This document shows positions 1-11,359 of a stretch of DNA of 64,000 bases, piece after piece. The stretch is from Phoenix dactylifera. Lineage: Eukaryota > Streptophyta > Magnoliopsida > Arecales > Arecaceae. A model generated the notes under the pieces. That model had not been told where the DNA came from. It did not search any database and was given only the letters and a program-made list of their open reading frames with translations. Positions within the stretch are counted from its first letter, which is position 1. Each line of letters opens with the position of its first letter. The stretch is taken from NCBI RefSeq assembly GCF_009389715.1, contig NC_052392.1, forward strand, positions 39,537,668 through 39,601,667, given 5' to 3'. A program made the translations under genes and the position numbers.

Positions 1-805
1 CATGGCCAGGACCGCAGGTGACCTGCTCGATCCATATGTTCGTCGTCCCGGGCCCGATCGAGATGCAGTCGTCGCCGGTCTTGATGCCGGTCCCGGTAAT
101 CGTCACGTCGGCGGATCCCTGGACGTGGATGCCGTCGGTGTTGGGGCTGCTCCCCGGAGCTGTGATCTTGACACCTTGCACCGTCACCCCCTGGCAGTCG
201 TCGATCACAATGTGGAACATCTCGCTGTTGATCGACGTCAGCCCACTGATCATGATGTCCTTCGAGCTCTTGAACGCTAAGGACTGCATGAAGAATTCAT
301 GAATTACTTAGTCGTGGGAAGATGGAGAGAGCAAGAGGTGAAGGCCATCCCACGACGCACGTACCGTTGCGCCATCGGGGCAGCTCCCGCCGGCAGCCTT
401 GCAGGACCAGAGAGACGAGCCACGACCGTCGATGGTGCCGCCGTGCACCGAGACACCCTCGACTTGAGCAAACACCATCCACTCCCCGACCTTTCCGAGA
501 CTGTCGTAAGACGGTGCAACGAGGGTCCCGTCGATCTGGAGAGTGATCTTGCTGCTCTTACAGGGGCCACTGAAAGTTATCTGACCCACCAAGAAGAAGC
601 CCGCAGGTACATGGATGGTCGCCGGCTCCGGCGAGCCGCAGGCAGCATCCCATGCACTAAGGAATGATTTGCTCGAATCCGTCTCGCCGTCCGATTTAGC
701 GCCAAAGTCTGTGAGGTCGTAGACTGCTGCTTTTACTGATGAGAACAACTGGACGAAGAGTAGTATTAGAACAAGAAGTAAAGAATTGATGATGAGTTGA
801 GCCAT
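1..805 (-). CDS. Exopolygalacturonase (GH28), copy 1, 3' part outside window
   Basis: This is a secreted pectin-degrading enzyme that would hydrolyse galacturonic acid from the end of homogalacturonan in the cell wall. Exon 1 runs 805-365 (147 codons) and starts at the only plausible ATG. It opens with a hydrophobic signal peptide (about residues 1-26), then the family's DFGAKSDG motif and [12 protein letters not shown]. The intron is 364-284 (GT donor, AG acceptor). Exon 2 runs from 283 to the window edge and holds SPNTDG, TGDDC and GPGH. In the three complete sister genes exon 2 is 290 nt, so this copy is cut 7 nt before its exon end, and exons 3-4 lie outside the window. It is on the opposite strand from the other three copies. 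The visible part has no frameshift or stop. Exo rather than endo activity is inferred from overall resemblance to pollen-type exopolygalacturonases. Confidence 0.93.
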
Positions 806-936
806 GAGACTCTAGTAATGAGTCTATGAAGGAAGTTATCAGGCTGGAGTTAAGTGGATAGAGGCTAAAGGATCAGTAGAGAGATGCTTGGAGGGAGATG
901 GATGGTGTCTGGTTGCTTGGTGGGTGGGTGTTTAAG

Positions 937-944
937 TATATATA
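937..944 (-). promoter_or_regulatory. TATA box of polygalacturonase copy 1
   Basis: TATATATA lies about 130 nt upstream of the start codon at 805. On the minus strand it is immediately preceded by the CAGCCACC motif (954-972) that copies 2 and 3 also carry. The position and the shared motif support a core promoter. Confidence 0.6.
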
Positions 945-953
945 GAAAATTTT

Positions 954-972
954 GGGAGGTTTTGGTGGCTGC
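954..972 (-). promoter_or_regulatory. Conserved motif upstream of TATA, copy 1
   Basis: On the minus strand this reads CAGCCACCAAAACCTCCC, ten bases upstream of the TATA box. Nearly the same sequence precedes the TATA box of copy 3 (11283-11300), and a shorter version precedes copy 2 (6440-6453). It may be a cis-element or simply sequence kept since duplication. Confidence 0.45.
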
Positions 973-1642
973 GAGAAGAAGGAAGCATCCCCGAGATTTG
1001 AGACACATGAAGAACAGTGAAAAACCCCTTATTTATTCCACTGATTTTGTAGAATAATTAAACCAGTCCTTGAAGTCCCTTGAAGGAAACGAAACGCAAG
1101 CATAGTGATAAGAGAGTGAAGGCACCGAGACTGGGTCTCAGTGGGTCCAATTATTGTGTGTGAAATATATTTTTACCGGTGATTTTGGAGACTGATGACT
1201 TTGCTTTTTGTTGATTAACTAAGGACTTTGTTGACACCAAAAAAAAAAGTAGTAATGACTTTGTTTGTTTTTCTAAGTGCGACAGATCCAGAATAGCGGA
1301 GCAAACTTCGGAGAAGAAAGCGGAGTTACTTGGAATATAGGCAAAGTTACGTGATCCGGGAGGGAATTTAAGGTCGTAACTCGCGGGGTTAAAGATACGA
1401 CATGCATATAGGTAAAGATCGTATATGACCAACTAACCCCGCATGCAATGGATTTAACCTCAAGCATTGGAATTCCACTTGAGGGTTGACTATATCTGTG
1501 CCACTTTGGTTGGAAGATGCTCATACTAGCATCATCATAGTGTAAACATTCTAGCCATTTTCACAAGGACTTCCAGCGTCCGCAGCTATTTTTGATAAAA
1601 CTTGACATTAAGCTCTACGTCAAATGGTTTGTCTTCCGATTA

Positions 1643-1823
1643 AGTGCTTGTTTGGTTCGGAGGAAGTGGAATTGAAGGGCAAAAGTCATCGCTTCAGTGC
1701 GTTTGGTTCAGCTCCACTTCGTCAAAAAAGCTTTGAATTGACTGCAGCATAGAGATCGAAGGGTATCCAAAATCACTTCAAGATAACCTTTTGAATATTT
1801 GGATACACTGAATCAAACATCCC
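1643..1823. mobile_element. Possible Tourist/PIF-like MITE
   Basis: The left end reads GTGCTTGTTTGGTTC. The right end, reverse complemented, reads GGGATGTTTGATTC, so the two form imperfect terminal inverted repeats of the Tourist type. TTA lies at both flanks (1640-1642 and 1824-1826), the usual 3-bp target duplication of PIF/Harbinger elements. The element is 181 bp with no coding capacity. The terminal match is imperfect, so this is tentative. Confidence 0.42.
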
Positions 1824-2192
1824 TTAAACTCAAACTAATGTTCTTGTTCATTTCAATCATTAATTTGACCTAATCTTGGATGGTCTGATACAATCTAATC
1901 TCAACATGCACAACATAACGTACGTGAGCCTTTATCCTAGCTATATTAATCAAAAGCTTTTCGTTAGGACTAATTAGGTGCTTTCTCAAATGGCAAATTA
2001 CATAAACCTTCTAGTGCTCGTAGCTATATATTATACGAGGGTAAACTGCAATAGATTAATTAATGATGTAATATACTAATCTTGAGAGATTCTACAATCA
2101 CAATAAAAGAATGCTAACTGCCCTCTCTTTGGACATCGCTAACATCCAAGCTTCTACCTCAGCACAGCCGAAGGAAAAATGGACCTGTGTCC

Positions 2193-2292
2193 GTTGCAAG
2201 TACAATATTTCATGTTTCTTTTATTCCTCTCCTATTTTGTCTGTTGCAAGTACAATACTTCATATGTTTCTTTTATTCCTCTCCTATTTTGG
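2193..2292. repeat. 50-bp tandem duplication
   Basis: Two near-identical 50-bp units start at 2193 and 2243. Each begins GTTGCAAGTACAATA and contains TTTCTTTTATTCCTCTCC. A long open frame crossing them is probably fortuitous. Confidence 0.75.
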
Positions 2293-5200
2293 TAACATGC
2301 CCAAAATTTCCATGGTAGCCTTATCTTGCCGTTCTTTTCTCCGAAGTAACATGCGAGAGAGATCAATCACCTCTCTTCCCTCCAACCAGGAAATAGATTC
2401 AGGACTCCTAACATACTTATATACCTTTGTGCCCATGCATCTAAAATATCCAACTTTTTACATAGGATCTCTCGCCCACCGATCCTTTGTGCTCCCACTT
2501 ACCAATCCGCCCGTTCCTAAAGAGGTATAAGGTCTTATCTATATAATACAATACAATGCAGCAATATTGACAAATAAATAGCATGTCTTGCTCCCAATAT
2601 ATTTCCTCCATAAGTATTGCTCATTAATTTTGAACGGACTGCTAAATAAGTGACGAACGAAATGCTCAAACATAACTCAAATAAGGGAAACTAATTAGCA
2701 ATCTTAAACTTCTAGTAGTCTCCGAATCATTATAATAAGTCCATGAATTTTGGTTGCATACGCTCCATGTGCAATGTATAGGACTCGTTTGGTTCATAGC
2801 AAAAAAATTTTCTCACTAGAATGTTTTCCCTAAAAAGATGATTCTATAAATATAATGCCAGAGTAACTTATATTTGGATGAGCATCTAATTTTCTAAAAT
2901 AGTACTTTTGGAAAAAAAAAAAAAAAGAACACCAACTTCTAACTGGTGAAGGATATGGGTTCTTTTTTTTATAAAACACGAAAATCTTATTTTCATGAAA
3001 TTGCTACTTATCTATCTTTTTTTAAAAAAAATCTTCAATCAGATAAAAAATATTTTTTATTTTTTTTACTATATATATATATATAACTTGCGCTCAATTC
3101 CGAACATGGTTGGTCCCTGGTATTCTTTGCAACGGCCGTCAACTTGCGCTTTGCAAGCCTGAGCAACGCATTCACGTCACGCGCGAGCACAGCGAACGAG
3201 CGAATTGCGCGGTACGTGTCGGCGTGTCGGCCTCATGATGATGGTAAGCTGACTTCACCGAGATGTTTCTTGAGAGCTAAAAAAAAGTCATGAATGGAAG
3301 CATTCAGCCCGAAATAACGGCCATCCCTTGATTGGCGGCTGCAATCTCGACTTCATGTGCAACGACGCTGGTTTTTCTGCCCATGCAGCTGACCTCTACA
3401 AGTTTGTAGAATAGGTTTAGTTATGTAGGCTTAGCTTAGTATATATTATATTTTCTAAGCAAAATGATGGGAATCTCTCTTACATTAATTTTGTTAATGC
3501 AAAAGGGAGAAAGAAAAAGCCAATGAAACATGGCCTCTCTTTAAGTGCACATGAACAATTTTTTTGCCACATGGTGAGAAGGAATTTTGGTGCAACACAT
3601 GATTTTGTTGCCAGACACAACTGAATTGGTTGATTGTGAAATTGACAAATCAAAAAATAAATATTTTGTATGTAATCTATTGCACTTAAATTTTTTTTAA
3701 TGATAAATTATTGATTGGACCAGATCCACTAGTTGAGTAGTAGGGTGGAGCAGTCCAACCACGAACTAACACGCATAAAGACGGACAAAAAAAAAGGGAG
3801 TAATTTCGGTGTATTTCTACATATTGGTTTGTGGTTGAACTCATCAACCAGCTCAGCGGTGAATCTGATCCGATTTAAAATTTTATATTTTCTATATGTC
3901 AAAAAGGAAAACTCGCCTCAACCAAAACCCACCTGCCCGATCCTTTCCTTATAGAATTTCTTTGTCGAATAGTTGTCACCTCACATGCACTAACAAACCA
4001 TAATAAAGAAATACACTATATCTCCAATATTTCTTTAGAATATTCTGATCTATTTCCTCTTCTTTTCTTCTTTTCTTTCTTTTGTTTTACCCTTTTTCCC
4101 ATTTTAGCAGCTCCGATTCCATGGTCCATGCTTATGGGTTTGTTTTTTGAGGAAGAAGAAGAGGGATAACTCCATCTGAATTTTATTAAAGATTAAGAAT
4201 ACAAGAAAGAAAGAGTACAACAAGATAAAATAGAAAAAAAATGGAGATGGTCCAAATTCTCATACAATCATCCAAAAAAAATCATAAATTCAAAATTCAA
4301 AATGCTCCCACATAATTCATACTTTGAAATTTAAAATTAAATTTCAAATGACTAAATAACCCTGTCATTGCCATCAAGAAGCACACTATAACAATGCCGC
4401 CAAATAATGCCAAGAGAAAATACAGCTGGATTGTTGACGTCGGATTATGGATTTGTGAATTCTCAAACATCTGAATATAATTTCTTGCTCTGAAGTCTAA
4501 CACAACATGTTATGATTCTCAAGTTTTGATCTTCTTTTTGGAGCATTTGTTGGTGAAGAACACGAACCTTCTGATAGTTTTGGGAGTTCCTACTTAGAAA
4601 AATGATATATTGAGATCATGTTTCAACTAAAGAATGTAAGCAACCTAGGTTTTAATGGATTATTAATTTCTTCTGCCTTTGTCACACCCTAACCCGATGG
4701 CCTCAGCCGAGCACGTGACAGACGGCTACACATCTAAAGGGTTTAACCTCATAGAACATGTAAGGCCTGCCTTTTGATTTGTACGTATTCACATAATTCC
4801 AAACTTAAGCAGTGGTATAAATAAATAATCAAATATAATGATTCAAAAGAAATAATCTACAAATAATAATGAATAAGAATAAGTCTAATCTAATTGTTCA
4901 AAGAAACACTAATCAAATATCTTTTAAACCCTAAGCTTCTCACTGCTCGATCCCAAGCCCCGTCTATTCTCCCGAAAGAATGAGGAAAGATAAATGAGTT
5001 TTACAAACTCTGCAAGTTACCAAAACCTCTACGTTGTACAAGATAGAAATTTACAGTTTGTAAGATTTTCTATAGTTAAACATATTAATGAACATATCAT
5101 ATCTATCAACATAAATTTCAAAATAAGAATAGTTACTATTTCCCCGTGCTTTGTGAGATCTCTATTCTTTCCTTCATTTATCTTAAGAATAGTTAATGAG

Positions 5201-5534
5201 TTCAACCAGTGTTCACATTCAAGAAAAGAAGGTTCAGATCGAGACGTAAGATTTTGATGGTACTCATCTCTTCGGATACACTGGATGGAATGACACGGCA
5301 AAATTTTAATAATAATCCAAATAGCCTACATTTTGAAACATAAACGAGAAACTAATGAAAAAGAACATGTGTGTATTTAATGAAAAAGAGAGATGGCCAT
5401 ACCATACAGAGAGAAGTTTCATGCTGATGGTTCATGAAGCAGATCTAGAGAAAGCCATAGCCCAATTCAAGGAACGATACATATGGGGTGAGTTTTCCTA
5501 AGCACCAACAAATTTCTACCTTTCCCTTGAAGAA

Positions 5535-5536
<2 letters not shown>

Positions 5537-5576
<40 letters not shown>
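5537..5576. repeat. (AC)20 microsatellite
   Basis: A perfect dinucleotide run of 40 bases in the spacer upstream of copy 2. It has no visible coding or regulatory role. Confidence 0.95.
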
Positions 5577-5578
<2 letters not shown>

Positions 5579-6439
5579 CTATTCGATTGCTCCCCAAATG
5601 GATTGATGTGCAGTAGACACTCTTTTAAGATTATGAAACCAGTACGTAGAAATCATTTTTGAGTGCATGAAGAATACCAAGGATACAAGTGGTAGCATAT
5701 TTCGTAGCTAGCAATTCCCATGCCACATGTTCCTCTATTTGTAACTCCTCATTTTCCACACTCTGAGAAATACCAGTTTGCATCCTTGGATTGGGTACTG
5801 TTGGGTAAATCAACTATAGTAAACACATATGGTGCAAAGAATAGTAAGGGAGATCAGGGTTGTTCTTATGGAATAAAACTCTGCTTTAGAGTTCCCATAG
5901 GCTGATGGAAATTCGTAGTGTCCTACAGCCTTTGTATGCTGTTTTTTTGTGATTTATGAGGCTTTAATGAACAGCCTGATGTTCACTTTTATTCTAATTA
6001 GCCAAAGCTAGCTACCTTGAGCCCGGTTTTGCATGTATTTCTCCAAAGAAGAAAATAAAAGCAAAGGAGAGAGAGGGAAAAAGACAAAACCTCTTGGATA
6101 TACGGATTAATTTAACGGAAACAGTTGAAAGCAACCGACACTGAATAAAAAACAGTTCGGTGGACAAGATTCTAGTTTCAGTTACTTGCAGGTCCTCCTC
6201 TCTAGCCTCATCATATAAACTTTTGAAAATATAGCCATATCATATAAACTTGCATTCCGTCCTCCTGAAGGAACCTACTTGTATACCAACTCAAGAGACC
6301 AAACACAAGAATCAAGCCCCTCCTTTCCCCCTAAACTTGGATAACAACCTTATAGAAAGCTTTAACTTAACACACACATAAAAAAAAACTCTCACACTCC
6401 TCTCCCTCTCTGAAATCAGGCAAAGCTTTCTTCCTTTTC

Positions 6440-6453
6440 CAGCCACCAGAGCC
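6440..6453 (+). promoter_or_regulatory. Conserved motif upstream of TATA, copy 2
   Basis: CAGCCACCAGAGCC lies about 22 bases upstream of the TATA box. It matches the motif at the same relative place in copies 1 and 3. A CCAAT-containing GAGCCAATGAG follows directly. Confidence 0.45.
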
Positions 6454-6474
6454 AATGAGCCATCCACTGATCCA

Positions 6475-6482
6475 TATAAATA
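6475..6482 (+). promoter_or_regulatory. TATA box of polygalacturonase copy 2
   Basis: TATAAATA lies 70-77 nt upstream of the start codon at 6552. This is a typical plant spacing that allows a short 5' leader of about 45 nt. Confidence 0.65.
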
Positions 6483-6551
6483 CCAACTCCCTCAGACCAC
6501 CCGGCTCCATCCAAGTCCTTGTACACTTTCATTAAAAAAAAGAGGAGTCCA

Positions 6552-8072
6552 ATGACTCAACTCATGCAATCCTTCCTCCTCCTTCTTCTCCTCCTACCAA
6601 GTTTCATCCACTTCTCCTCATCGGTAGAAGCATTTCACGACGTTACTGCCTTTGGTGCCAAATCCGATGGTCGGACAGACTCGACCAAAGCATTCATTAG
6701 TGCGTGGACCGCCGCCTGTCGGTCTCCGAACCCTGCTACTATCCATGTCCCCCGTGGCTCCTTCCTGATAGGTCCAGTCACCTTCCATGGTCCTTGTAGG
6801 AGCAGCAGGATCACCATCCAGATCGACGGCACCCTTGTCGCGCCATCGAAATTTGCTAATCTTCGCAAACTTGGACAGTGGATGCTGTTTGATCACGTCA
6901 ACGGCGTCTCGGTGTACGGCGGGACCGTCGACGGGCATGGCTCCTCTCTGTGGGCCTGCAAGGTTGCCGGACGGAACTGCCCCGCCGGTGCAACGGTGGG
7001 TTCCGGCACTATGAACTGCCGTTCTACGTAGTAAAATGAGCTGCAGTTGTACGGTAACCTGACCATTATGCTCTTCTCCATGCAGTCGTTAGCGTTCAGA
7101 AACTCGAAGAACATCTTGATCACTGGACTAACGTCGATCAACAGCGAGCTGTACCACATCGTGATCGACAGCTGTCAGGCAGTGACAGTGAAAGGGGTCA
7201 GGATCACGGCGCCCGGCGACAGCCCTAACACCGACGGCATCCACGTCCAGTCTTCTACCGACGTCACAATCACCGGAACCGGCATCAAGACTGGCGACGA
7301 TTGCATCTCGATCGGACCTGGCACGATGAACCTGTGGATCGAGAAGGTCACCTGCGGACCTGGCCATGGCATAAGGTTTGGAAAACATTGCACTATGGCA
7401 GATCTCCATCCTTATTATTTAGAATTTTTTTTTCCATGAATACTCTTCTAAATATCGAATTTTGCATGAATACCCTTCTAAATTGATATTCGCACGTATA
7501 CCCTCCTGCTAGTCTATTTTTTTATCTTATTTTTGTATATTATTATATTAAAGGCATTTACTGCAAAAATAATATTTTATGAGGTGCAGGAATAAATATA
7601 CATTTTAAAAAAATTGAATAAATTTGTGTTTCATACGTACATGAGTCTCGTGCTGGAACGCTCACACGTGTGATGTTGGTGGCCGGCAGCATCGGGAGCT
7701 TGGGGAAAGGGTACGACGAGAAGGGGGTGGAGAACGTAACGGTGAAGACGGCGGCGTTCACGGGAACGGAAAACGGGCTGAGGATAAAGACGTGGGGGAG
7801 GCCGAGCGAGGGGTTCGTGAAGGGAGTGGTGTTCGAGCACGCCACGATGCAAAATGTCCGAAATCCCATCATCATTGACCAAAATTACTGCCCCGATGAG
7901 AAACGGTGCCCTGGTCAGGTAAAGAAATTAAATCCAACTCCAAGGGTAAACTAGTCTGATGGTAACGGCTAACTTATCCTATCACGTAGGGAATAACGTT
8001 TTATTCTATCATGTTCGGTATTCTCGTAGGATTTAGGATATAATTTTCCTTGTTAAATTTTAATTTATATAT

Positions 8073-8106
<34 letters not shown>

Positions 8107-8348
8107 AACTTTTTCTGTCTCTCTTTGTGTAGAATTCTGGGGTGAAGATTAGTGAGGTGAAATATATGGATGTGCAAGGGTCATCTGCATCACAAGTGGC
8201 GATAAACTTTGATTGTAGTGCCAGCAACCCATGCAGCGGAATTGGGCTGCAAGACGTAAAGCTTACGTATGGAAACAAGCCGGCAAGATCGTCTTGTCAA
8301 CATGTCCATGGTACTGCCTCTGGTTCTGTCGTGCCGAGCTGCTTCTGA
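6552..8348 (+). CDS. Exopolygalacturonase (GH28), copy 2
   Basis: A complete gene of four exons: 6552-6995, 7086-7375, 7690-7918 and 8133-8348, encoding 392 residues. All introns are GT-AG and the phases join without a stop. The protein has a signal peptide (about 1-24), DVTAFGAKSDG near the mature N-terminus, and the four GH28 motifs: NTDG (196-199), DD of TGDDC (219-220), GHG (241-243) and RIK (276-278). The aspartates of motifs I and II and the histidine of GHG are the expected catalytic residues, and all are present. The ATG at 6552 was chosen because it starts the signal peptide 70 nt after the TATA box. Pairs of cysteines near the C-terminus match family disulfides. It would be secreted and depolymerise pectin from chain ends. 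Relatives of this type are often pollen-expressed, but expression here is inferred. Intron 2 carries part of a fold-back MITE also found in copy 4. Confidence 0.95.
7418..7640. mobile_element. Degraded fold-back MITE in intron 2 of copy 2
   Basis: The left arm has repeated TGAATACCCTTCTAAAT-like units (for example 7467-7482). The right side has GGAATAAATATACATTTT and AATTTGTGT, which resemble the right arm of the element at 19061-19494. Most of the interior is gone. It is probably a decayed copy of the same MITE family. Confidence 0.5.
8075..8104. repeat. (AT)15 microsatellite
   Basis: A dinucleotide run in intron 3 of polygalacturonase copy 2, about 28 bases before the exon 4 acceptor. Confidence 0.9.
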
Positions 8349-10168
8349 GTTCTTGAGTTGTAATATTATATATGTAACCGTATATCGGAGTATGAGTTAA
8401 TGATTTGGTTGATGTGAGATGTGTTACTACTCTAGTAGCAATGGAATGGAATGAAGAGTTAATGGATTGATATGTCTTTTTTATTAGTAATAATTTCGGC
8501 CAAAACCGTTGGTATCATTCATGGTCCCAATTAACTTCTGAATATTTGTCCAGTGCCCGTAAAATTCGTAGTTTGGGTCTCAACGTTTTTTCCAGGGATT
8601 ACAAGGTTTGTCAAATTCCTAATACGCGCGGATAGCATAAAAACGAACTCTCTCATCTTCAAAATATTGGCTTACAATTAAAAACAAGCCTAGGAAACCG
8701 GAAGATTAACCAGTTATATTTACTTTGTAACCGCCTTAAAGTTGCTAGGGGTGACACTTTACTCTGCCCCAGATCCACCCTGACTCTAGTAGATTGGATT
8801 TTACTCGATCCGAAGTGGGTGTAAATAATAGTAAAATCCATCTGGAGACTCGATCGGATATGGCTCTCCGCAAATCCTTTCCTCATTGTTTGTCCTATTT
8901 GCTTCAATGGTGAGAAAAATGGAACATGTGAAGGATTATATGCCAATGATGCTAAGTTATTCATGTTTTAATCGATTGTTTTTTCAGTTCAAAAGATATT
9001 TAACTTGTTAAAGAATAATATTTTATTGAAAAATTTAGTTTGTTATGTTCTAATTTCTATTTATTCGACTCCTTTTAATATTATGTGAATAATTATTTTT
9101 ATATTATTTTTTATTTGTTTTCTTCGTATACAAAAATATAATTGCTGAAGCTTCAATCGACCTGATCTATCCAACCTGCTTCATCTAACTCTATCCATCT
9201 GGTCCCATCCTGCCCTAAGACGAGTGGTGGATGAAACTTGCTAGGCATGAGAGAGACACAAGATCCATGATCATAATTATACGTGAACTCCAAAAAAGTG
9301 CTTATAAATTTCAGCAGTGAGTCTTTTTACCTCTTATCATATCTTTGCTATAGGATTTGGATGATGCTCAAGATCTCATTTTTAAGCCAATTTCTCAAAA
9401 TATCCCATTAATATACTAGAATCCAGCAAGAGCGATGCACTTGGATGGCTGTAATTTTAACTAGAAAAATACATGAAAGATTTAATCAAGGAACCTCTAT
9501 ATCTACGAAGGATTATTTTAACTGAAAAGATATTTGAGTCTATAAGAATTCTAATTAAAGAAGGAAATGAAGATTTTTCTCTTTTTTCCCCTTGATGTTA
9601 GGACTAGGGGGCGCATGGGAAAGAAAGCACCATATTTTTCTTTTTTTCTTGTTGGAGCTTTCGGGGGATGCATAGCTTCAGGCTCTCAGACTTGGAAAAG
9701 TGAAGCCGGCCGCAATCCTTTCCTACTGTATATTAGTAGACTGGAATTAATATTGCACATTAAATACATGCGATTGAGTGTTGATTTAGGGCATATAAAT
9801 AGCTCAGGAAAAGAGCATTTCAGGAATATTGATAGTCGGATTTGCTCTTGAAAGGTGGAGAAGCTCTTCAAGGTTATTCATTAAATAAATTAAAGATGCT
9901 CTTCCTTGAATGGATATATCTCTTATATTTTTCAAATAATTAACTCAAAAAGAACACAAACTAAAAGAATGAAAGCATCATGCATGCACGCAAACAAAAT
10001 ATTTTGGGAATAAAATCCGGTGCTAATACATAGCTGAGCACTCATATAGAGATAATAACATATTCTTTTAAATGTGGTTACGTTTCACTTGGCTTGTGAA
10101 GCACGCCCTCTTAACATGCATGAGAACTCCACCGAGCTTTCAGTTTGGAAGTTATATTGATGATGACT

Positions 10169-10204
<36 letters not shown>
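10169..10204. repeat. Compound (AC)n(AT)n microsatellite
   Basis: Thirteen AC units (10169-10194) are followed by AT units to 10204. It lies in the spacer between copies 2 and 3. Confidence 0.92.
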
Positions 10205-10205
<1 letters not shown>

Positions 10206-10924
10206 AGAGATTTTTGGAAGGTGATGCTGTCAACTTTCGCCACCATTTCTCTCTCTTCCCTCCATACACCTGCTGTGGTTTAATTCCTCCATGGAGAAAG
10301 TTGATGAGGAATCTATGTCACATGTCACCTTGGAGACAATAACCATAAAACAAGGCTCCTTGCACCAATGAAATTAGTCCTTTCGTCCCCTTGCACGCAT
10401 GGGGAAACCGTGGCAGCAAAGGCACGGCTTAGTCTCGAAACACTGAAGCTATATATTATCCAAGATTGCTCCAATATTGTGATGATGCTGCTAATTAAAA
10501 TTCCTAATTGCATGCAAGGCTAAAATTCTTAGCAGTATGCAAGAACAACACTGTCACAGCTCACAAAGCTCGCAAGGCTCAAGCGGAGCCTTTGGTATAA
10601 CTTCATGTTTGAGGGTGATGATATGTATTGATTTGTAATTGACGCCGCTTCCTTCTCCTTTCCTTTACTCCACTTGTCAAGTCATATGAGGAATAGAGTT
10701 CATATTTTCCACTACAGATATAAATCAGCTTGTCACATGGTCCAACATGGACCTGAAGAAGTGAAATTTTGTTAATATTATGAGCTGCAAATTAAGTGAC
10801 CTAAAACTGAGCTCAAATTCACCTAATAAAACCCACTTACTCAGATTGGTCAATTCAAGGTAGCAAGAAATTGATGCTAAGCACAAGAAGTTTGGTAGAA
10901 AGATCCCTTCCGGTCTACAATTAA

Positions 10925-11163
10925 ACACATATTTGACACCTTAGTTTTTGGAATGAAATTAATCAATTCTATTATGCCTTTTTTTGGGAATGAAATTAAT
11001 CAATTCTATTATGCCTTGACTTTGACAACATAGTGAGCTGCCAAGTGAAAAAACAATCCTCTCCTTCTCAGTAATCCATGTCTCAAATTAGGATGCCTCA
11101 AGATAAACACATATTTGACACCTTAGTTTTTGGAATGAAATTAATCAATTCTATTTTGCCTTG
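10925..11163. repeat. Three local direct repeats upstream of copy 3
   Basis: GGAATGAAATTAATCAATTC recurs at about 10950, 10987 and 11132. The first and third copies also share the preceding ACACATATTTGACACCTTAG block. The set ends about 145 bp before the TATA box of copy 3, so it sits in that gene's upstream region. Confidence 0.8.
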
Positions 11164-11282
11164 ATTTTTATTTTCTTACCAAAATTCTGTATCCTATATA
11201 ATTGCATATGTGTTCGAAATTGTACGAATGTGATCTGTCTCATATCTGGAGAATTAAAGCAATATATATATACTCCCATTTT

Positions 11283-11300
11283 CAGCCACCAGAACCTCCC
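11283..11300 (+). promoter_or_regulatory. Conserved motif upstream of TATA, copy 3
   Basis: CAGCCACCAGAACCTCCC lies 8 bases upstream of the TATA box. It is identical to the copy 1 motif except for one base. Confidence 0.5.
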
Positions 11301-11307
11301 GTAAGTC

Positions 11308-11316
11308 TATAAAAAT
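11308..11316 (+). promoter_or_regulatory. TATA box of polygalacturonase copy 3
   Basis: TATAAAAAT lies about 50 nt upstream of the start codon at 11360, which implies a very short 5' leader. Confidence 0.6.
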
Positions 11317-11359
11317 ACCCACCAAAACATCTCCATTCATTCCTACTAGAGTCTCATAT

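Larger units (their letters stand above)
973..6434. other. Intergenic spacer between copies 1 and 2
   Basis: This is AT-rich, non-coding sequence between two divergently transcribed polygalacturonases. It holds a possible Tourist-like MITE (1643-1823), a 50-bp tandem duplication (2193-2292), another Tourist-like end at about 2783 with no clear partner, and an (AC)20 microsatellite (5537-5576). A sequence at 4680 begins TGTCACACCCTAACCCG and looks like the start of an LTR, but I could not find its other end. The open frames here are short, low-complexity and unlike any family I know. Confidence 0.6.
8349..11282. other. Intergenic spacer between copies 2 and 3
   Basis: AT-rich, non-coding sequence. 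It holds an (AC)n(AT)n microsatellite (10169-10204) and three short direct repeats (10925-11163) just upstream of copy 3. The segment from about 8745 to 9225 has stretches resembling degenerate repeat DNA, but I could not set its ends. I saw no RNA gene and no convincing coding exon. Confidence 0.55.

Noticed and set aside
2111-2530. A 139-codon open frame starting with ATG
   Set aside because: It runs through a 50-bp tandem duplication, has low-complexity Ser/Phe/Leu content and matches no family I know. No promoter or intron signals support it.
5537-5576. Short repeats as a CRISPR array
   Set aside because: These are simple plant microsatellites and tandem duplications. There are no spacers of uniform length and no cas genes, and the DNA is eukaryotic.
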